Source of the DNA: Cristatella mucedo
Taxonomy: Eukaryota > Bryozoa > Phylactolaemata > Cristatellidae
Assembly: GCA_009760855.2 (NCBI GenBank)
Contig: WPIO01000032.1
Location: 843,501 to 907,500, forward strand
Direction of reading: 5' to 3'
Length of the DNA stretch: 64,000 bases
Of the stretch, positions 58,801-64,000 are shown in pieces. A program made the position numbers and the translations under genes. The notes beneath the pieces were generated by a model. That model had not been told where the DNA came from and made no database searches. It was given only the letters and a program-made list of their open reading frames with translations. Position 1 is the first letter of the stretch; each line of letters opens with the position of its first letter.

Positions 58801-60459
58801 GGTCCCCAGACCCTACTCTGACTATCCTACTTTTGCAATGTATATATTTGCTGCTGCCATCAATAACTAACATCAAATATGTCCTTAGCCTGCCAGCTCC
58901 ATTCAAAGAGGCTGCAGTTAGGCCACGAATGAGGAACCCAACACAACAACAAGAGCACTTGAGCAGCTTCGTCTCCCTTCTACCGATCCAATTAAAGACA
59001 TTGATAACGGTTATGGCAGATCAGCTGAACTCTTAAATCAAAACTTCTGACCCAGCTAGTAGGTTTTTGACTGGTTTTAGAGCTAATCACTCCAAAGACT
59101 CGGCACTGCTTCTGGTATATAACGACCTTCTTAGAAATTCAGACTTAAATTAAGACGAGTGATCTTACAGAGTGGCTAGTCGATTCCTGTCAACAATATT
59201 CAATTGCAAACCTCGTGGCGGTCCTTTATCCCTGGTGCCAGCCTGAGAACATATCGGAATTACACGAATTGAAACTTTTGCACACAGGATTTAATAAGTT
59301 GGACAACATCAGGTACTGTGTGAACTATCTTTTTGACCTTTTTTCTGCAGTATCCACAAAGGATATCTTGTACCCTGTGTCCTTTTTTATACCCCAAATA
59401 TGCTAATCTGACATGGTTTGTCCTTTTTTTCTTACTCTGCGATCGCATTTATTTTACCGTAGCTTACGGTACCAGCAGTGTTATACTTCTGGCGATACTA
59501 CTTTATAGCCGTAATTCACCTACCCCTAATTAATTTGGCTAGTGGCTCGAGGCTTTCTATATTTTCAAGAATGAATTTCAGAACCTTCACTTAGGGCCGA
59601 AACAGCCCATAAGGTAATGTGCCCGCTCTTCACGACCGTTGTAGCTGCAGTGGGCGATCCTTTATTGCAAACTGCTAGCGGTGGTGATAGCCGTTAAGGG
59701 TCTTCCACAGCTAGGCAAATGAGGCTATTTAATGAGCTAATTAAAAAAACTTTTTCTTTCTTGCTTCTCGGGGATCTAATGTTTATAAGAATTCAACATG
59801 ATCCTATACGACATGATTTCTGTCATGTACACGACGTTGCGCAGATCGGGGCTTGCTTAGTTTAGGACATAGCTGTTCATCCCTGCCTCAAACCAACAGC
59901 AAAATCTTTGGAGACCATATTTTAAATTCCTCTGCATGGGCTTGAGTTTGGCTGGCTGACATAACGGCATAACTTTGCTTCTTGACAATTTAAAGTCAAA
60001 ACAAATAGCAATTCTTCATGACCAATACACGTTTCAACCTTGTAACTAAACCCCAATTTGCATATGTATGATGTCATAGTTCTTACAATTATCAATTACT
60101 ACTTGATATGCTTCATTTGCAACATATTTGAAGAGTTGAAAAACAGAATTAGCTCTAACATTTGCGATTGCAATATTGTATCACCATTTGCATTCATTAG
60201 ACTTTTTGTCGTGTCATCCACTATCACCGACGATTGGCTGCTTAAGGCTGTCGGTCAAGTTAATGTTTTTCTCAACTGAGATCCTAGGAAGGACATTGTT
60301 AGTGACATTCTTACTTGATGACATGATGCTTTTTTCATTCCAAATTGTATCTGTTGATGTGTTTTTAGCCTCGCTCGTCGTTTGCCGTGGTTTTTCATTC
60401 GTGTTCGTTACGTTGACTTGTACTGTTGAAGAGAACCCGAGTAATTTCAATGTAAACTC
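55851..60459 (-). CDS. Predicted three-exon gene, Ser/Thr-rich start, unknown family
   Basis: Minus-strand exons are 60459-60315 (phase 0 in, 1 out), 56995-56540 (1 in, 1 out) and 56146-55851 with stop. Donors are GTAAGA and GTAAAG; the last acceptor is a good TTCTTTTCAG. The first exon is Ser/Thr/Asn-rich (TVQVNVTNTNEKPRQTTSEA). The middle exon is acidic/Ser-rich and then Tyr/Trp-containing (MWHTDEGYSEKQQWYHKSWK). The last has six cysteines and a Ser/Ala-rich helical tail (TARQIHTLLDGLSQLASIIA). Phase agreement supports the exon 2-3 join well and the exon 1 join only weakly, since 3.3 kb with a LINE relic lies between. The gene's start was not found. After about 55890 another frame stays open for 61 codons, so a frameshift near the 3' end is possible. 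Confidence 0.4.
57520..57965 (-). mobile_element. LINE family 1 fragment, antisense, decayed, in intron
   Basis: The region TGCGTTTTCAGAGATTACATTTGAAAT..CTTCAGTCGGTAGTGAGTTTCAAACTTTGGAAACAC parallels 55320-55430, and GGAGGGGCTGAAATGAAAG parallels 55525-55560. It lies between exons 1 and 2 of the minus-strand gene model. Confidence 0.65.
58000..59160 (+). mobile_element. LINE fragment, endonuclease-RT linker and RT start
   Basis: Readable pieces: ATSSLSD*LNDFAPMTKLVL (linker, about 58240-58300), LLLPSITNIKYVLSLPAPFK and EAAVRP (about 58845-58925), then GFRANHSKDSALLLVYNDLL (about 59070-59135). The order is that of L2-type elements. Stops and gaps throughout. Confidence 0.7.
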
Positions 60460-61879
60460 CTGCATGGTGTAGTTATTCTTGGGTGAAGCTGCAACGTTCT
60501 TACAAACCTTGATCAGTTATACAGTTTGGAAATATGTTTTCAAAAAAATTCTACTGGCACTTCGGTATATCAAGGCTTTAACTAGAGACGATTATTGGAG
60601 GGGCGATGACTCGAGATGTATACACTCTGCTGCATGCAAACACATCCATTCACCCTAAAGGAATGCATATGTTTACCTTGGAAATTATCAGGTAATAATC
60701 TGACTATACAATTGTGATGTCACGGTGTGCACAATGTTGCAAAAGAGTCTACACACACAAAACATGTAGAATCCCAATCCACACAGTAATATAGGATTGA
60801 GATGCCAATAGTGCAAGATATTCGACTTAGCTTCAGGTTACTATTAGATGAAAAAGAATTGTTCTTACCAAACTGTCTATTCTTGTACTTTTGACATCAG
60901 AAGTTTGGCTAATAGCATTGTACTGACTTGAATCTAAGAAAAATTGGCTTATTTTTAGAAGTTAATCTGACTCTCACGTTAGGAGGTTCTGCATTCCAAG
61001 AAATCTTTTCTAGAATATGTTTCACGTATTGTGATAATTAATGAAATAGGTTACTCACTTCGAGAGAATCCAACACTCATAATCTCACAATTTGACGAAC
61101 CAATTCCAAGCGAAATAAATCAAAATATATCTAGCATTCACTAGCACTATATCTCTATAGCTAACACTGTAAATTAATTTAGTTGATCGTGCAAGTTAAA
61201 CTTTCTGAAAGTAGCAACACGCTGCTTCTACAGAAATTTTAGACTTGTTTAAATGATTTGGTGAGAACCACGAGAGGATGAAAACATAATCTCTGGAGGA
61301 GCTCGTAGTCGCTGTCAGGCAGAGAGAATCTTCTGAAGCAGCCATATTCGTTCGCTCAGGCCAGTCGCCATACTAATATTTTGGGAAAGCGAGAAAAAAA
61401 CCCGGTCTTTTTAATAGTGGGCGGTCTGATACAAAATCCCTAGGGGATGCATCAGAGTAACATGGTAACTGAAGTAAAATCCAATGTCCACCTGCATAGC
61501 AGATCATTGCTCACTGCCGTAAAGTTCAGCCACCCTCCCAATGATCCAGCCACCCTCTACCGTACTGGGTCACTCATTTGAGAAACCAAGGTGGGTCCTA
61601 ACCTTAGACAAGCTGTAGCTTTCAGAAAGACTTGAAAAATGTCAACATCTCTAGAAAAAGCTCTGTATCGATCTGCAATTTAATGACTACCACGAAAACT
61701 ACCCATGAAGTTGTAAGGTTGACACTTCACCCGAAAGTCAACCACCTATGTTTCCATAATTTTAAACGAATCTATTTAACTCTTCAAAATTTAGCAGAGA
61801 ACCATGCAAATTAACAGCCTAAGAAACCAAAAATTACTTACTAAAGGTGATAGGTTTCCGTCGTGTGGAAAACATCGAT
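59161..61879. other. Intronic or upstream AT-rich sequence
   Basis: Apart from the exon at 60315-60459, nothing is firmly coding. A minus-strand ATG frame near 61345 (MAASEDSLCLTATTSSSRDY..., about 48 codons) sits in a locally GC-richer patch and could be a first exon, but no link was found. Confidence 0.35.
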
Positions 61880-63620
61880 TAGCAGAGCCGTTGTAAGGGG
61901 TCTGTAGGGGATAGATGCCCCAGGTGCCAAGGCCAAAGGGTCACCAAATGGACTGTGCATATTTTGGAAACGTTTCCATGTGAAAAAACTAATCTAAATT
62001 TCAAGAAATAGAAATTTTTTGTTTCAATCGACTTAACTATTGCTGGCTCAGCAGCTTGAGTATTTTTACAGAATTAGACCGAGCTGTAGCTTGAAGCTCT
62101 GGCAGAACACATGCGGCGACACAGAAACACATAGGGGGCTTTAACCACCGTCCATTCGGCTGGTGCTCGCAGTGCAGCAAGCACACGGCCGTTCGCCTCT
62201 CCGTCCACGTTCTAACTCCGTCGGCTCACCCAGCCTGCCTGCCGGCCACAAGCGGGCTGCGTGGTGCCGAGGGTGCTTGCCCTGCAAGCTATGCCGCTTC
62301 AAGGGCAAGCAAACGTACTGTGGCTGAGCACCGCCACACTATTAGATCACGTAAGGTGGGCTTACTGTACTGGCTTTGCTACGACAACGCAGCAATCATG
62401 TCTCACTACTTTTCAGGTGTCAAAAAGATGATACTATCCAGAAAAGAATGAATTATTGAAAGACTGTGATAACTACAGTTTGAACCTGGCAAGAGTTCAT
62501 GCTGCAAGTCAGTATTCCGTTGTTATCACTTGTTTTAACAACCGAGAGCACCCACTTAATTTGTTCAAGATTGCACCTACTTAGTCTTTTCAAGATCAAC
62601 TCTGAGGTATGACGAATTGAAGAAAACCTTAGCCATAAATGTCAAGCGTGACTCTGCAGAAAATTCGAGTGCAAGATTGGAGGTTTTGAAAGCTATCAAT
62701 AATAGACTTAACAGGTCTAAATAGGTCTTTTGGAGCAACTGCCTGAGGACACAAATGAAACACTTGAAACAAGAAGTGAAGCTGACGGTCACGTACATTG
62801 TATTTGAAACTATAACTTGTTGGCTCTGTTTCCATTTCGTTACAGCATTTAAACAAGTTTGGCCGAGTTCAGAAAAGACTGCTAGATCTAAAGAAGAACT
62901 TAAAAGAGCCTTTTGTGACCACTCCTTTTTCATATTGACTTGTACAGACTTTCATTAGAAGGATGCCAGCAATAAATTCTAGATGCCAAAAGGAGACGAG
63001 AATTGTGAGAAATTGTAGTTGAACGAAGAATCTGCCAAGGACACAGAAACCCGGAAAACTCTCTCAAGATGCTTGTTCACGGTGAGGATGAAATTATAAG
63101 AGACTAAGTACAGCATATATTACCTTCGACCAGAAATTACAGCTAAGTTTTACCAGCTCACAGGTCTTGATACCAAATTTAATTTCTTCTTGGAAGTTGA
63201 GAAGCTTTTGAAGACACTTGATCAGACGAAACACCGCCAGCATAGTCTAGATCTTGGAGGCTTCTATTGTTCAGACATTGAAGGAACAGAAACTGTAAAA
63301 AAATGATGACTCTAAAATGCTCTGCCATACGTCAATACTTGGGACTAAAGACACCGCTATAACTCGTCTTTCGTTGTCAGTTATAGAGAAGATTTTTTGG
63401 TAATTTGAAAGTTACCTTGCAATCAGTTGCCAGTTGTGAACGTTCCTTTAGCATGCTGAAGATAATATTGTTATGCGGCAGAGCAGCAATAGGGCACAAT
63501 ATAGTCTCCGATTTTAAAAATTAAGCATAAAGAAACAATGATAAATATTGACTTTCAAGCTGTAATAGACCAGTTTGCCACGCTCAATGTCAAAACAAAT
63601 TATTCAGCTACATTTGGTAT
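61880..63620 (+). mobile_element. hAT element, ZMYM1-like type, decayed
   Basis: The left end may begin CAGAGCCG near 61880. Transposase pieces on + in order: CYDNAAIMSHYFSGVKKMIL (about 62380-62440), NLARVHAASQYSVVITCF (about 62475-62530), LRYDELKKTLAINVKRDSAE (about 62600-62660), and the dimerisation block LQSVASCERSFSMLKII (about 63420-63470), followed by DFQAVIDQFA. The order and motifs fit hAT transposases of the group related to ZMYM1. Multiple stops; no clear right terminus. It is unrelated in sequence to the hAT at 26020-28243. Confidence 0.75.
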
Positions 63621-63785
63621 GCCTACAAGCGTGTTTCTTGTAATTCTGTGGTGGAAATATTTTGTAGCCATTTTTTGGCAAGAATAGAGTGCCATTTGTA
63701 GCTTTGACCCCGGGAACACATTCGGCCTCTATCCTGTTGCAGCTTGAATTGTTTTTTGGAACCAAAACTTCGATGGAGGCTTCTT

Positions 63786-63935
63786 TGCCGAGCTGGTTTG
63801 GTCTAGAGGTCTAGGTGCTCGCCCCGACCAAGGTCTGACAGAGGTCGTGGGCTCGAGCCCCGAGGAATATGTGAAGGGCCTGAATAAAGATAAGTTCTCT
63901 TGGGGCGCTATATAAATGAATTATATTTTTTTCTT
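63786..63935 (+). mobile_element. tRNA-derived SINE
   Basis: An A box fitting TRGYNNANNNG (TGGTCTAGAGG, 63799-63809) and a B box with one mismatch (GGCTCGAGCCC, 63850-63860) lie 41 bases apart, a tRNA-like polymerase III promoter. A non-tRNA body follows, with the 3' end CTTGGGGCGCTATATAAATG and a T-rich run. The GGCGCT..A.AAATGAATTAT tail resembles LINE family 1's GGCGCTTTATCAAGTGCATTATT. Confidence 0.8.
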
Positions 63936-64000
63936 TAATTTAACTGTAAATTGCATGTCAACATTTTCTACAAGTCTTTCTCTGAATCTACTTGAGCTCA

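Noticed and set aside
1-64000. CRISPR arrays, bacterial operons, riboswitches, rRNA and intact tRNA genes
   Set aside because: None were seen. The only tRNA-like sequence is the SINE head near 63790, and the regular repeats are eukaryotic satellites and microsatellites.

Overview
This window looks like nuclear DNA from an invertebrate-type animal. It has short exons with GT/AG splice sites, signal-peptide proteins split over several exons, long AT-rich non-coding stretches, and many decayed eukaryotic transposable elements. There are no operons, no bacterial-type gene packing and no CRISPR array. The species cannot be named from sequence alone. The L2/CR1-like LINEs with (ATT)n tails and the hAT elements are animal-type, but the interstitial (CCCTAAA)n-like block is unusual for an animal.

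Host genes are few. A secreted protein gene on + (7853 to at least 9571, four phase-consistent exons) has a signal peptide, a furin-like RRKR site and one in-frame TGA. A second secreted gene on + (30310-33804, three exons, 309 codons, 12 cysteines, AATAAA just downstream) looks intact. Two less certain genes lie on the minus strand: a Ser/Thr-rich protein with a hydrophobic C-terminus (38083-38813) and a three-exon model (55851-60459). I recognise none of these families.

Most other readable sequence is mobile DNA. LINE family 1 (L2/CR1-like, (ATT)n tail) has at least a dozen fragments on both strands; the best are 12157-13310 and 28390-30055. LINE family 2, with a different 3' end and a TACAT-type tail, has seven fragments. 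A hAT element at 26020-28243 keeps both ends and a perfect 8-bp target duplication, and a second piece of the same family lies at 6224-6750. A different hAT, ZMYM1-like, is decayed at about 61880-63600. A minus-strand Ty3/Gypsy element at 18447-20943 has lost most of its reverse transcriptase. Two LTR-like units (22681-22947 and 52970-53283) and a tRNA-derived SINE (about 63786-63935) complete the list. Nested insertions are common: an LTR inside LINE 2, a 75-bp LINE 1 tail inside another LINE 1, and LINE remnants in the introns of both + genes.

Repeat architecture includes an (AT)27 microsatellite, the telomere-like block inside an inverted arrangement of GGGGAAATGTCC-type motifs (1930-2770), a palindromic AT-rich cluster (13978-14110), and a degenerate satellite-like domain with about 165-bp spacing (about 46740-49250) followed by similar sequence apparently on the opposite strand (about 49690-50860). 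The remaining intervals are AT-rich and show nothing I can support as a gene.
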